Shown one piece after another: positions 8,642 to 18,720 of a DNA stretch of 64,000 nucleotides (the stretch's first letter is position 1; each line of letters starts with the position of its first letter). Origin of the DNA: Flavobacteriales bacterium. Its GTDB lineage: Bacteria; Bacteroidota; Bacteroidia; Flavobacteriales_F; PHOS-HE28. Below the pieces are notes generated by a model that did no database searches, had not been told where the DNA came from, and worked only from the letters and a program-made list of their open reading frames with translations. The DNA lies in assembly GCA_020635725.1 (NCBI GenBank), contig JACJZF010000005.1, positions 198,718-262,717 of the forward strand, given 5' to 3'. The position numbers and the translations under genes are program-made.

Positions 8642-9238
8642 ATGCTCTACGAATTCAATGGATATCGCCCGGTGGTCCACCCAACGGCGTTCGTTCACCC
8701 ACAGGCCGCCGTTACCGGCAACGTGGTCATCGGCGCGGATGTGTACATCGGCCCCGGCGCGGCGCTGCGCGGCGATTGGGGCGAGATCGTGGTGAAGGAC
8801 GGCTGCAACGTGCAGGAGAACTGTACCATTCACATGTTCCCGGGAGTGAAGGTGGTGCTGCACCCGGGCGCGCATATCGGCCACGGTGCCATCATCCACG
8901 GGGCCACTATCGGGAGCAACTGCCTGGTGGGCATGAATGCGGTGGTGATGGACGACGTGCAACTCGGCGATGGCTGCATCGTGGGCGCGCTCGCGTTCCT
9001 GCCCGAGGGCAGCATCTGGGAGCCGCGCAAGGTGATCGTGGGCAACCCGGCGCGCGTGGTGAAGGACGTGAGCGACGAGATGCTCTCGTGGAAGTCCGAG
9101 GGCACCAGGCTCTACCAAAGCCTGCCCGCCCAGTTGCACGCCACCCTGCGTGCCTGTGAGCCGCTGCTCGAGGTGGACAAGAGCCGCCCTCCCATCACCG
9201 CTTCCTATGCGAACTGGAAGCGGACCGGCAGGAAGTGA
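8642..9238 (+). CDS. Gamma-carbonic-anhydrase-like hexapeptide-repeat protein (PaaY/CaiE type)
   Basis: 198 aa from ATG 8642 (MLYEFNGYRPVVHPTAFVHP); upstream in-frame codons encode a Trp/Arg-rich, unconserved-looking stretch and are excluded. The body is a left-handed beta-helix of hexapeptide repeats (VVIGADVYIGPGAALRGDWG, IGHGAIIHGATIG) with histidines at the positions that bind zinc in gamma-class carbonic anhydrases. The C-terminus (NPARVVKDVSDEM...GTRLYQ) is typical of the PaaY/CaiE/YrdA group. The enzymatic activity of this branch is uncertain. It is transcribed divergently from DUF47-pit; CAACTTTG at 8630-8637 is a weak -7 candidate. Confidence 0.82.
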   Translation: MLYEFNGYRPVVHPTAFVHPQAAVTGNVVIGADVYIGPGAALRGDWGEIVVKDGCNVQENCTIHMFPGVKVVLHPGAHIGHGAIIHGATIGSNCLVGMNAVVMDDVQLGDGCIVGALAFLPEGSIWEPRKVIVGNPARVVKDVSDEMLSWKSEGTRLYQSLPAQLHATLRACEPLLEVDKSRPPITASYANWKRTGRK

Positions 9239-9274
9239 ATCCTTCGCTCACCGGCACGCTCCCGCACCTTCCGC

Positions 9275-9643
9275 ATGAAAGCGCTCACCACCATCGGTCT
9301 GCTCCTGCTCTCCAACACCTTCATGACGCTGGCGTGGTATGGCCACCTGCGCTTCAAGGACTTCGAGTGGGGCCGCGGGCTCGGGCTCGTGGCCATCATT
9401 CTGATCAGCTGGGGCATCGCCTTCTTCGAGTACCTGCTGCAGGTGCCCGCTAATCGGATCGGCAGCGCCATGCACGGCGGTCCGTTCACCCTAGTCCAGC
9501 TGAAGGTCATCCAGGAAGTGATCACGCTGGTGGTGTTCGCGCTGTTCACCGTGGTCTTCTTCCGCAACGAGGCGTTGCGCTGGAACCATGCCTTGGCCGG
9601 TCTGCTGCTGATCGCGGCCGTGTGGTTGGTGTTCAAGAAGTGA
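9275..9643 (+). CDS. DUF486 (DMT-type) small membrane protein
   Basis: 122 aa with four predicted spans (about residues 5-20, 36-55, 76-96, 101-119). The conserved DUF486 core FMTLAWYGHLRF ... WGIAFFEYLLQVPANRIG is visible near residues 16-65. The family belongs to the drug/metabolite transporter fold but no substrate is established. The 3' end overlaps the convergent DUF2330 gene by 11 bases. Confidence 0.85.
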   Translation: MKALTTIGLLLLSNTFMTLAWYGHLRFKDFEWGRGLGLVAIILISWGIAFFEYLLQVPANRIGSAMHGGPFTLVQLKVIQEVITLVVFALFTVVFFRNEALRWNHALAGLLLIAAVWLVFKK

Positions 9644-11072
9644 GTGGTGCGCGGCTCAAGGCGTTCCGTCGGTAAGCGAGCTCGGTAAAGAGCAGCATGG
9701 CGGCTGCCACCAGGGCGATGAGCATGGGGCCCGATGGGCCTTTCGGCAGATTCGGGAAGAGCGGCGCGCTCAGGCCCTTGCGACGCTCGGGCGACATCTT
9801 GCCTTTCACTTCATCCACGTAGCCCTTGCGCTTCTCGATGTCCCAGCCGGTGAGCGCGCTGAGCTCTTCCAACTCGCGGCCACGGCGGTAGTAGAGCTCT
9901 TCGAGGTAATCCTGCCCGGCCGTGCAGGAAAGGTCTCCTTGCGCAGGATGCGTGAGGATGTAACGCGCCTGGAAATGCTCGGTATTGGGCGTCACTTGGA
10001 AGACGAGGTCCTGCGGGAAGCGATCGCGCGCGTAGCGCACATGCAGCCGCGTGTAGAAGGTGTTACCGCCCTGCGGTCCCCAATCGGCGCCGGCCTCAGC
10101 GAACTCGCGCGGCATGGGCGGTGGCCCTACGCAGGGGTCGCACTTCATGCCGTTGAAGCTGGGTGTCACGGTCCACGCATATTCCAGGAACACCGCGTTG
10201 CGTCCTTCTCGGCGGTGCGCGCGGGCGAAGAGGTCGCGGTAGAAGGGCCCGAAGCGCTCTTTCACGAAGAGGGGGATGTTGCGGTCGGTGGGGGGCTTCA
10301 CGGTCCGATAGTTCACGCACTCCACGCGGCCGGTGCGGGTGAAGGCGTGCACGATCATGTCCTGCGATCCTTTGCTGTTGGCCATGCCCAGGCGGATCGG
10401 CAGCATGAACTTGTGGCTGTCGAAGCGGATCTGGATCGGGCGCAGGGTGCTGAAGCCCGATGCCTTCAGCTCCTGCAGGTTCACCTTCACCACGAAGAAC
10501 TTGAGGTTGCTCTTGATGTAGGGATCCAGTACCTCATGCGCGGTCTGCGGGATGCGGTAACCGTTGCCGATGAGCCAATCCTTCAGGCCCACGCTCTCGG
10601 TGGCGCTCAGGATCAGGATGTCGTACTCCCCCACCGTGTACCGGGCCTCGATGGTGACGCCCTTGGCCATGGCCTCCTTCTCCTCCCGGATGTGGTTCAA
10701 GGTGGTCGGGGCGGCCAGGACCTCATCCATCTGCGCCTCGGCGAAGCGCCATTGCATGCAGGGGTTCTCGTCGTAGTACTCCACCAGGCGCGGTGCGCTG
10801 TATGCATCGAGCGCATCGAACACATGGCGCTGCACCACCTTGATGTCCTCTCGCTTCAGCACCGCCGGAACGGGCACCACCAGGGCGAAGTCCTTCACAT
10901 CGCCCTTGAAGTCGTTGCTCATGGTGAGGATGGTTCGTTCCCCGTCGCGTACGAGGATGATCTCGCTTCGATCGTTGAAGAGCGTGGCATCGGCCTTGGC
11001 CACGTAGAAGCCGCAGAACGCGGAGGCTTGGGATGCGGCCGCCAGCAGGGCCGCGAGGAGGAGGGTTCTCAT
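9633..11072 (-). CDS. DUF2330 domain protein, signal peptide and C-terminal membrane anchor
   Basis: 479 aa from the ATG at 11072, which gives the signal peptide MRTLLLAALLAAASQASAF. A longer in-frame extension upstream is Arg/Pro-rich and overlaps the preceding gene, so it was rejected. DUF2330 features follow: CGFYVAKADATLFNDRSEIILVR at the mature N-terminus, then the LPVPAVL-like FALVVPVPAVL segment. A single hydrophobic segment near the end (LIALVAAAMLLF) followed by Arg residues suggests a C-terminal anchor, placing the domain in the periplasm. It follows the RnfD-like gene by 10 bases and is probably co-transcribed with it. Function unknown. Confidence 0.8.
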   Translation of the reverse strand: MRTLLLAALLAAASQASAFCGFYVAKADATLFNDRSEIILVRDGERTILTMSNDFKGDVKDFALVVPVPAVLKREDIKVVQRHVFDALDAYSAPRLVEYYDENPCMQWRFAEAQMDEVLAAPTTLNHIREEKEAMAKGVTIEARYTVGEYDILILSATESVGLKDWLIGNGYRIPQTAHEVLDPYIKSNLKFFVVKVNLQELKASGFSTLRPIQIRFDSHKFMLPIRLGMANSKGSQDMIVHAFTRTGRVECVNYRTVKPPTDRNIPLFVKERFGPFYRDLFARAHRREGRNAVFLEYAWTVTPSFNGMKCDPCVGPPPMPREFAEAGADWGPQGGNTFYTRLHVRYARDRFPQDLVFQVTPNTEHFQARYILTHPAQGDLSCTAGQDYLEELYYRRGRELEELSALTGWDIEKRKGYVDEVKGKMSPERRKGLSAPLFPNLPKGPSGPMLIALVAAAMLLFTELAYRRNALSRAPLTS

Positions 11073-11082
11073 GTGCTTGGGA

Positions 11083-11931
11083 TTATCGGTTGTTCGTTGT
11101 TGCGGGGGTGAGCGGTGCGCCGGGCGTCCAGGTGAAGCGACGCCCCTTCCACAGCCGGTCGAGCGCCGGCGTGGCCGCACTGATGATGAGCAGGGACCAG
11201 ATGGGCGTGGCGTTGATCCACCAGGCCGTGCCGAGGACGAAGGCGAGGATCCCGATGGCCATGCTCCACCCGATGCGCGCGCCTTGCGCCTTGGGCGTGG
11301 TCATGGGGTCGGTGATCATGAAGAAGGTGAAGAGCAGCAAGGCGCCGTTGGTCATGCGATGCAGCCATACCTCGGGCTCCCAGCCCAGGTAGAGCACCTG
11401 GCGCGCGAACTCCAGCGCCGCGTAGGTGGCCAGGAAGGCGAGGCTGGTATCGATGCGGCCCACGCGCAGCACCACCATGCAGCCCGCGGCGCCGAGCAGG
11501 AAGGCGAGCACCGGGCCGCTGCCCCATTGCCCGGGGCTCACCCAGGCATCGCCGGTGAGCAGCACGGCCGCGCCGATCCCCAGGTTGCCCGGGTTGAAGA
11601 CGTGCTTGCCATCCACGCGCAGGAAGAATTTGCTGCCGATGGCGATCGCCGCGCCCATGGCCAGCACGGCGAGCGAATCGGACTTCAGCAGCAGGCTCAT
11701 GCCGGAGCCGGTGACCAGGGCGCTCTTCAGCGTGTGCCAGGGCAGCCCCTTCCAGCGGATGAAGAGCGTTTGCACCAGCAGGCACGTGGCCACGAGCACG
11801 GCATAGCGTGGCCATTCGGCATCCCAGCCCAGGGCAAGAACACCGTATGCGAGGAATCCTTGGAGGAAGGCGATCTGGAAGTGCCGCGCATCGCTGCGCA
11901 GGAAATGGTGTAGGGCTCGGAGGATGCGCAT
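11083..11931 (-). CDS. NQR2/RnfD/RnfE-family membrane protein
   Basis: About 282 aa with roughly eight to ten spans. Motifs of the NQR2_RnfD family include GKHVFNPGNLGI (about residue 130) and FFMITDPMTTPKAQG, the latter at the position where RnfD/NqrB carry their covalent flavin threonine. The other Rnf/Nqr subunits are absent, so this is a stand-alone paralogue, encoded 10 bases upstream of a DUF2330 gene. An in-frame ATG at 11958 would add nine residues. A role in flavin-linked electron transfer across the membrane is only an inference. Confidence 0.75.
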   Translation of the reverse strand: MRILRALHHFLRSDARHFQIAFLQGFLAYGVLALGWDAEWPRYAVLVATCLLVQTLFIRWKGLPWHTLKSALVTGSGMSLLLKSDSLAVLAMGAAIAIGSKFFLRVDGKHVFNPGNLGIGAAVLLTGDAWVSPGQWGSGPVLAFLLGAAGCMVVLRVGRIDTSLAFLATYAALEFARQVLYLGWEPEVWLHRMTNGALLLFTFFMITDPMTTPKAQGARIGWSMAIGILAFVLGTAWWINATPIWSLLIISAATPALDRLWKGRRFTWTPGAPLTPATTNNR

Positions 11932-12028
11932 GAACGAGAGATTCAGCGACCCGTACACGGAAGCGGCGATCAGGTTCGATCGGGCAACCTTCTGCCGCCG
12001 GTTCGCGTTTCAGGGCTCCTTCCACAGC

Positions 12029-12451
12029 ATGATCCAAGAGACACTCGCACGCATCGATGTGCACCACATCCTGGTGGTGGACGATGAAGAGGACTGCAAC
12101 TTCGTGACCGGCCTGGTGCTGAAGAAAGCCGGCTTCACCGGCCGCCTCACCTGCTGCACCAGCGCGGCCGACGCCCTGGCCTTCATGCGTGCCGGCCAGG
12201 ATCTCCCGGACCTGATGTTCGTGGACATCAACATGCCCGCGGTGAACGGCTTCGAGTTCCTCGCCACCTGCGAGAGCGAAGGCCTGCTTCCCAACGACCT
12301 CACCAGCGTGGTCATGTTCAGCAGCAGCAACCGCCCGAGCGACCTTGAGCGCGCCCTCTCCTTCCGCTCCGTGATGGGCTACGTGGAGAAGGCGCTGTCG
12401 GTGGAAAGCTTCGAGCGTGTGCTCAACGAAAGACGAAGGAACCCCGCTTAA
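12029..12451 (+). CDS. Stand-alone response regulator receiver
   Basis: 140 aa, a single CheY-like domain. The acidic pocket is Asp18-Asp19-Glu20 in LVVDDEE, the phospho-acceptor is Asp66 in LMFVDINMP, and the conserved lysine is in GYVEKALS. There is no output domain, so it probably acts by protein contact or in a phosphorelay. The start at 12029 is preferred to an upstream ATG because homology begins at once (HHILVVDDE). A second receiver and a soluble kinase follow at 12473 and 12844. Confidence 0.85.
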   Translation: MIQETLARIDVHHILVVDDEEDCNFVTGLVLKKAGFTGRLTCCTSAADALAFMRAGQDLPDLMFVDINMPAVNGFEFLATCESEGLLPNDLTSVVMFSSSNRPSDLERALSFRSVMGYVEKALSVESFERVLNERRRNPA

Positions 12452-12472
12452 CCCTGGATTTCTCTCCCAGAC

Positions 12473-12835
12473 ATGAAGAAGATCCTCATCATCGAAGACG
12501 AGACCATCATCTCCTTCGGCTACCGCCTCCAGCTGGAGCGCATGGGCTTCGAGGTGATCGGCACGGCGCGCAGCTCCGAAGAGGCTGAGGAGGTGCTCCG
12601 GCAGGAACGCCCCGACCTCATCATCATGGACATCTACCTGAAAGGCACGCGCACCGGGTTGGACCTGGCGCAGGAGATCCAGTCCAAGGAGCCGATCCCC
12701 ATCCTATTCCTCACGGCGAGCACGAAGCCCGAGATCGTACAGGCCATCCGTGACCTGCACGACTGCCAATACCTGCCCAAGCCCATCAACTCGGATAACC
12801 TGGAGGATGTCCTTCAGCGCTTCGCCCGAGCCTGA
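12473..12835 (+). CDS. Stand-alone response regulator receiver
   Basis: 120 aa, only a receiver domain. MKKILIIEDE supplies the acidic pair, Asp53 in LIIMDIYLKG is the phospho-acceptor, Thr81 in LFLTAS the switch residue and Lys103 in YLPKPI the conserved lysine. It lies 21 bases after another single-domain receiver and 8 bases before a soluble histidine-kinase gene, so the three probably form one signalling operon. Confidence 0.9.
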   Translation: MKKILIIEDETIISFGYRLQLERMGFEVIGTARSSEEAEEVLRQERPDLIIMDIYLKGTRTGLDLAQEIQSKEPIPILFLTASTKPEIVQAIRDLHDCQYLPKPINSDNLEDVLQRFARA

Positions 12836-12843
12836 CCGTTGCG

Positions 12844-13530
12844 ATGAAGGCCTCTGCGGAACAGGCCGAACGGCTCCATCGGTTCACGCATGACCTGCGC
12901 AACCGTCTGGCTGGCATACAGCAGGTGCTGGGGCAGCTGCAGGGAAGCCCTCCTGACGACGCTGACGAGCTGCTGCTCTTCGCGGAGCAGCAATTCTTCA
13001 AAGCCATGCGCGCCACGGAAGACCTGCTCGACGACCTACATGTGGACCGCACGGGTAGCTTGGGCGATTCTGTGCGGCTCAACCTCGCCGACACCATCGC
13101 GCGCTGCATCGGCTCGTTGAACCATCGATTCGAGCGCAAGCGCCAGACCGTGCAGCTGGACCTTGACCGCAGTCTGCACATCCAGGGCGATGAACACTAC
13201 ATCGAGGAGCTCGTGCTGGCGCTGCTCAGCAACGCCTCCAAATTCAGCCATGTGGCGGGCGCCATCCAGGTCTCGTTGAAGGCCGAAGGCGGGCATGCCG
13301 TTCTCACGGTAGCCGATCAGGGCATCGGGCTCGATGAGGAAGATCGGAAGCAGGTATTCACCCGTTATGCTTGGCTCAAAGGCCGCCCCACCACGGGCGA
13401 GGCCCAAGGGCGTTCTACGCTGGGCCGCGCCAGGCAATGGGCCCAGCTGCACGGGGGCGAACTCACGGTTGCAAGTCCCGGCCCAGACCTCGGCAGCACC
13501 TTCGTGCTCCGCATGCCAGTAGCCACTTAG
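12844..13530 (+). CDS. Soluble histidine kinase lacking a sensor domain
   Basis: 228 aa. An H-box HDLRNRLAGI has the phospho-acceptor His16 almost at the N-terminus, followed by a helical hairpin and an HATPase_c domain with N-box LLSNASKF (Asn130) and G1 box DQGIG (158-162). The G2 region reads GRSTLGRARQWAQLHGG rather than GTGLGLAIV, so ATP binding may be altered. There are no membrane spans or input domains. Its input probably comes from the preceding receiver proteins or an unlinked sensor. The stop codon overlaps the convergent NYN gene by 4 bases (TTAG). Confidence 0.82.
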   Translation: MKASAEQAERLHRFTHDLRNRLAGIQQVLGQLQGSPPDDADELLLFAEQQFFKAMRATEDLLDDLHVDRTGSLGDSVRLNLADTIARCIGSLNHRFERKRQTVQLDLDRSLHIQGDEHYIEELVLALLSNASKFSHVAGAIQVSLKAEGGHAVLTVADQGIGLDEEDRKQVFTRYAWLKGRPTTGEAQGRSTLGRARQWAQLHGGELTVASPGPDLGSTFVLRMPVAT

Positions 13531-14462
13531 GCGAGAACGGCGCGGGTGATCTGCTTCGCCACGCGTTGACCGCGGTGGTTGATCGCCACGTTGAATTCCA
13601 CCTCGTCGTTCACCATCAGGTCCGAAAAGGCCATGTCCTGCAGGTCCTCGTGGCGGAAGAAGAGGTTGTTGTCCGGGTAGCGGATGAAGCCGTAGCCGTT
13701 CATGAGGCTCATGACCGTGCTGCGATGCCGCTCCTCATCCACGAGCACGGCCTGCTGTCGTTCGCCATTCTCCAGCTCAGGGTCCCGCACCGGATCACGC
13801 ACCACGAACATTTCGCGCACCACCTCGTCATCGTCCTTGAGCCCCTCGTCGATCAGGTCGTGCATGGGCAGCGGGTAGCTCACTTCGTTCCAGAGGTCGG
13901 TGCTGGTGCGGGTCACCTGCTGCTCGCCGGTCTCCTGATCGGTGAACTCGAAGTCCCAGCCGAGCAGCATGGTCTTGCACCCCAGCGCGTGGAGCTTGCG
14001 CACCAGGGGCACATGGTCGCCATCGCTGGCGATCAGGGCCACCACATCGAAACGCTTGAGCATGCACAGCTCGTAGGTCTCCAGGGCCATGAGCACATCG
14101 ATGCCTTTCTCGCGCTTGCGGCCCATGAGGTCCTTCACGGGCAGGTAGTGCGTCTGCACGCCGTTGTACATGAGCACGTCATCGAACACACGGTCGTAGT
14201 AGAGCTGGTTGGGCTTCTCGTTGGCGTCGCGCGCGCTGAAACGGCCCCGGAAGAAGTGCGCATCGATGATGTGGCAGAGGCTGGGGCGCGTGCCTTCGCG
14301 TTCCGCCACCTGGTGCTTGATGAAGTCGTGCAAGCCGCCGATGTGGAGCCTCCGGCGGTGGTCGTGCACGTAGTTGTAATAGTTGCTCACATGCGTGAAG
14401 TAGCTGCCGTCATAGAACACACCCACTTTCAGCGCTTTGCTTCCTTGATCGTGATAGGTCAT
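13527..14462 (-). CDS. NYN/LabA-like PIN-fold protein with C-terminal cold-shock-like domain
   Basis: 311 aa from ATG 14462; the upstream open frame is Arg-rich and overlaps the next gene's leader, so it was not used. The N-terminal NYN (PIN-like RNase) domain shows KVGVFYDGSYF (residues ~11-21, first acidic residue) and FDVVALIASDGDHVPLVRKL, the SDGDF-like motif with acidic residues. The last ~65 residues (MNGYGFIRYPDNNLFFRHEDL ... VEFNVA) resemble a cold-shock/S1-type OB fold. The likely role is RNA binding and cleavage or RNA quality control; the enzymatic activity is inferred. TACATTCG at 14483-14490 is a -7 candidate. Confidence 0.8.
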   Translation of the reverse strand: MTYHDQGSKALKVGVFYDGSYFTHVSNYYNYVHDHRRRLHIGGLHDFIKHQVAEREGTRPSLCHIIDAHFFRGRFSARDANEKPNQLYYDRVFDDVLMYNGVQTHYLPVKDLMGRKREKGIDVLMALETYELCMLKRFDVVALIASDGDHVPLVRKLHALGCKTMLLGWDFEFTDQETGEQQVTRTSTDLWNEVSYPLPMHDLIDEGLKDDDEVVREMFVVRDPVRDPELENGERQQAVLVDEERHRSTVMSLMNGYGFIRYPDNNLFFRHEDLQDMAFSDLMVNDEVEFNVAINHRGQRVAKQITRAVLA

Positions 14463-14482
14463 GTCAGATAGGTTAACGGGCG

Positions 14483-14490
14483 CGAATGTA
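14483..14490 (-). promoter_or_regulatory. Candidate -7 element of the NYN gene (TACATTCG)
   Basis: Minus-strand TACATTCG lies 20 bases before the NYN start. The identical octamer precedes the GlmU-like gene (6681-6688), one base from the TAnnTTTG consensus. Confidence 0.38.
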
Positions 14491-14527
14491 GGCCCGCACC
14501 AAGCGCAGGCGCATCTAACTTGCGGCC

Positions 14528-15076
14528 ATGCGCGCGCTCCTAATGCCTCTGCTGCTCTTGAGCGCGCTGGCCTGCATGGCCCAGTCCGAGACGGGCAACG
14601 CCATCGGCTATTCCAAGGCCGTGAATGTCCCGCTGAACGCCGTCCTGCTCTACGACCGATCCCTGGAAGCATGGGAATGGACCTTCGGCGGTGAACCGGG
14701 AGCGCGTGTGGCATTAAGCGACCGCAGGAACGGGGTGATCGAGGGCACGGCACGGGTGAACTTCAGGTCAGCTGGTCTCGCTCTGCGCGAGGAGACCATG
14801 GGCGTGGTGCAATACCGCGTGGTCATACAGGTGAAGGCCGGGGAGTGCCGCATCAGCGTCACCGAGCTCACCCATACGGGCAACCGCAATACCCCACGAG
14901 GCGGCATTCATCTAGGCCTCCTCGCCAAGGGCGATACGCCGGTGCGCAGGGTGCGGGGCGCGGCCGCCGGCAACATCCGCAAAGCCTACGCGGAGGTGAA
15001 GGCCGTGTCCGAAGCCCGGATCCTCGCGTTGCTGCAGGCCTTCGAGGCGCGGCTGCGGGCAAATGCTGAGCCCTGA
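14528..15076 (+). CDS. Exported protein, probably DUF4468-like
   Basis: 182 aa. The signal peptide MRALLMPLLLLSALACMAQ is clear; the Cys is not in a convincing lipobox. The mature part has the pattern RNGVIEGTARVNFRS ... YRVVIQVKAGECRISVTEL, which resembles the DUF4468 fold (a TBP-like domain in small exported Bacteroidetes proteins); this assignment is tentative. The C-terminus is helical. It is divergent from the NYN gene and 41 bases before a histidine kinase gene. Confidence 0.65.
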   Translation: MRALLMPLLLLSALACMAQSETGNAIGYSKAVNVPLNAVLLYDRSLEAWEWTFGGEPGARVALSDRRNGVIEGTARVNFRSAGLALREETMGVVQYRVVIQVKAGECRISVTELTHTGNRNTPRGGIHLGLLAKGDTPVRRVRGAAAGNIRKAYAEVKAVSEARILALLQAFEARLRANAEP

Positions 15077-15117
15077 GGCGCAACCTGCCGGGCAAAGGGC
15101 CGTTCAACGGCTCGCCC

Positions 15118-16434
15118 ATGCTCCGAACGCTTCACCCGCACCGCATGCGCTGGCCCCTGGCCGCGGCGCTGCTCGCCACCCTCTTCATCGCTTATGGCAT
15201 CAGCCTGGTCTCGCGGTCGCGGGAGCTGCAGGCGCGCATCGGGCAGGAGGTGCGCTTGCTGGAGGAGCTCAATGGGATCAGCGATGACCTGCATCAGCTC
15301 TCGCTCGTGCACCGCGCGGACATGGGCTCGCAGCGCTACAACTGGCCCAGGCGCCTGGGTGATCTGCGGGAGCGCGTACGTGCCGCGAGCGAGCGGTACC
15401 AGGAGTCGCCAGGCATGGCCGACCTGCCACAGGCCATCGCGCCGGCCCTGCACCAGGCTGACAGCTTGCACGCCTTGGCCCGTTCCTCAGCGGGGCCTTC
15501 CAGGGACACGAACATGGCAGAGGCCGTCTTCCAGATCATGATCGCCCGCGCCAAGAAGGCCGTGGATCGCACCACGAGCGAGGTGCACGAACAGGGCTTG
15601 AGCGCGCACACGGCCACCTTGAGCGACCGCTGGAACGAGGCGCAGGTGCTGCTCGTGACGGCCTGCCTGCTCGCCGTGCTCATGGCCTGGCTCGTCGGCG
15701 TGCGCGACAAGCTGCTGCTGGTGAGCCGGCTGAAGGCCGAGCAGCTCAGCATCGCCAAGAGCAACCTGGAACGCACCAACCACGAGCTGCGTGAGACCAT
15801 GCTCAGCAAGGAGGAGAAAGAGGTGATGATCAAAGAGATCCACCACCGCGTGAAGAATAACCTGCAGATCGTGAAGAGCCTGATCCGGTTCCAGATGGAC
15901 CAGGTGAAGGACGCGCACACCCAAGAGCTGTTCAACGAGTGCGTGAACCGCGTGAGCGCCATGGCCCTGGTGCACGAGCAGACCTATCTGAGCAAGGACC
16001 TCTCGAACATCCCGGTGGACAGCTACCTGGATCATCTCATCCGAGACCTGGTCTATGCCTACTCGGTGAACGTGAGGCTCAACATGGACATCGACATCAG
16101 CGTGAAGACCCTTTCGGTCGATGCCCTCGTGCCCTTGGGTCTGTTGATCAATGAAGTGATCAGCAACAGCTTCAAGTATGCGTTCCCCGAACGGGAGAGT
16201 GGCACCATCTTCTTCCACCTGCACGGCAGCGAGAGCGAGGGCTTGCGCATGCGCATCGGCGACGACGGCGTCGGCCTGAAGAGCCGCGATGGCTTCCACC
16301 GCCCGAACAGCCTGGGCATGGACCTCATCCACACCCTTGCCGGCCAGCTCGATGCCGACATCCACCTTCTGGATGGGCCCGGCACGCAATACGAGCTGCT
16401 CAGCCACAAGCTGAGCAAGCGGAAGGTGGCCTGA
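15118..16434 (+). CDS. Membrane sensor histidine kinase (HisKA_2/HWE-like)
   Basis: 438 aa. One membrane span is near residues 10-30 and a second near 178-198 (VLLVTACLLAVLMAWLVGV), enclosing a helical periplasmic sensor of about 150 residues without a recognised fold. A coiled coil follows, then the H-box EIHHRVKNNLQIVKSL (His242/243), which defines the HisKA_2 class, then an HATPase domain with N-box INEVISNSFKYAF and G-box GDDGVGL. An internal ATG at 15145 could also serve as start. No response regulator is adjacent; the two receivers at 12029 and 12473 are possible partners. Confidence 0.87.
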   Translation: MLRTLHPHRMRWPLAAALLATLFIAYGISLVSRSRELQARIGQEVRLLEELNGISDDLHQLSLVHRADMGSQRYNWPRRLGDLRERVRAASERYQESPGMADLPQAIAPALHQADSLHALARSSAGPSRDTNMAEAVFQIMIARAKKAVDRTTSEVHEQGLSAHTATLSDRWNEAQVLLVTACLLAVLMAWLVGVRDKLLLVSRLKAEQLSIAKSNLERTNHELRETMLSKEEKEVMIKEIHHRVKNNLQIVKSLIRFQMDQVKDAHTQELFNECVNRVSAMALVHEQTYLSKDLSNIPVDSYLDHLIRDLVYAYSVNVRLNMDIDISVKTLSVDALVPLGLLINEVISNSFKYAFPERESGTIFFHLHGSESEGLRMRIGDDGVGLKSRDGFHRPNSLGMDLIHTLAGQLDADIHLLDGPGTQYELLSHKLSKRKVA

Positions 16435-16507
16435 CAGCCATTCGTCCCACGCGGGAACGGGCGCCCTTGGCGCGTGAACGATAGCTTCGCGCCTCCTCGT
16501 AACGCCC

Positions 16508-18664
<2,157 letters not shown>

Positions 18665-18680
18665 TCAGCCATCTTTCAGG

Positions 18681-18715
18681 AACGCCCGGGTCGAAGGACC
18701 CGGGCGTTTACTTTT
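18681..18715 (+). terminator. Intrinsic terminator after the S9A peptidase gene
   Basis: A perfect 12-bp stem (AACGCCCGGGTC / GACCCGGGCGTT) with a GAAG loop spans 18681-18708. A T-rich tail (TTTACTTTTA) overlaps its end. It lies 16 bases after the stop codon. The tail also contains TACTTTTA (18709-18716), a possible -7 element for the next gene. Confidence 0.85.
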
Positions 18716-18720
18716 AGGCC

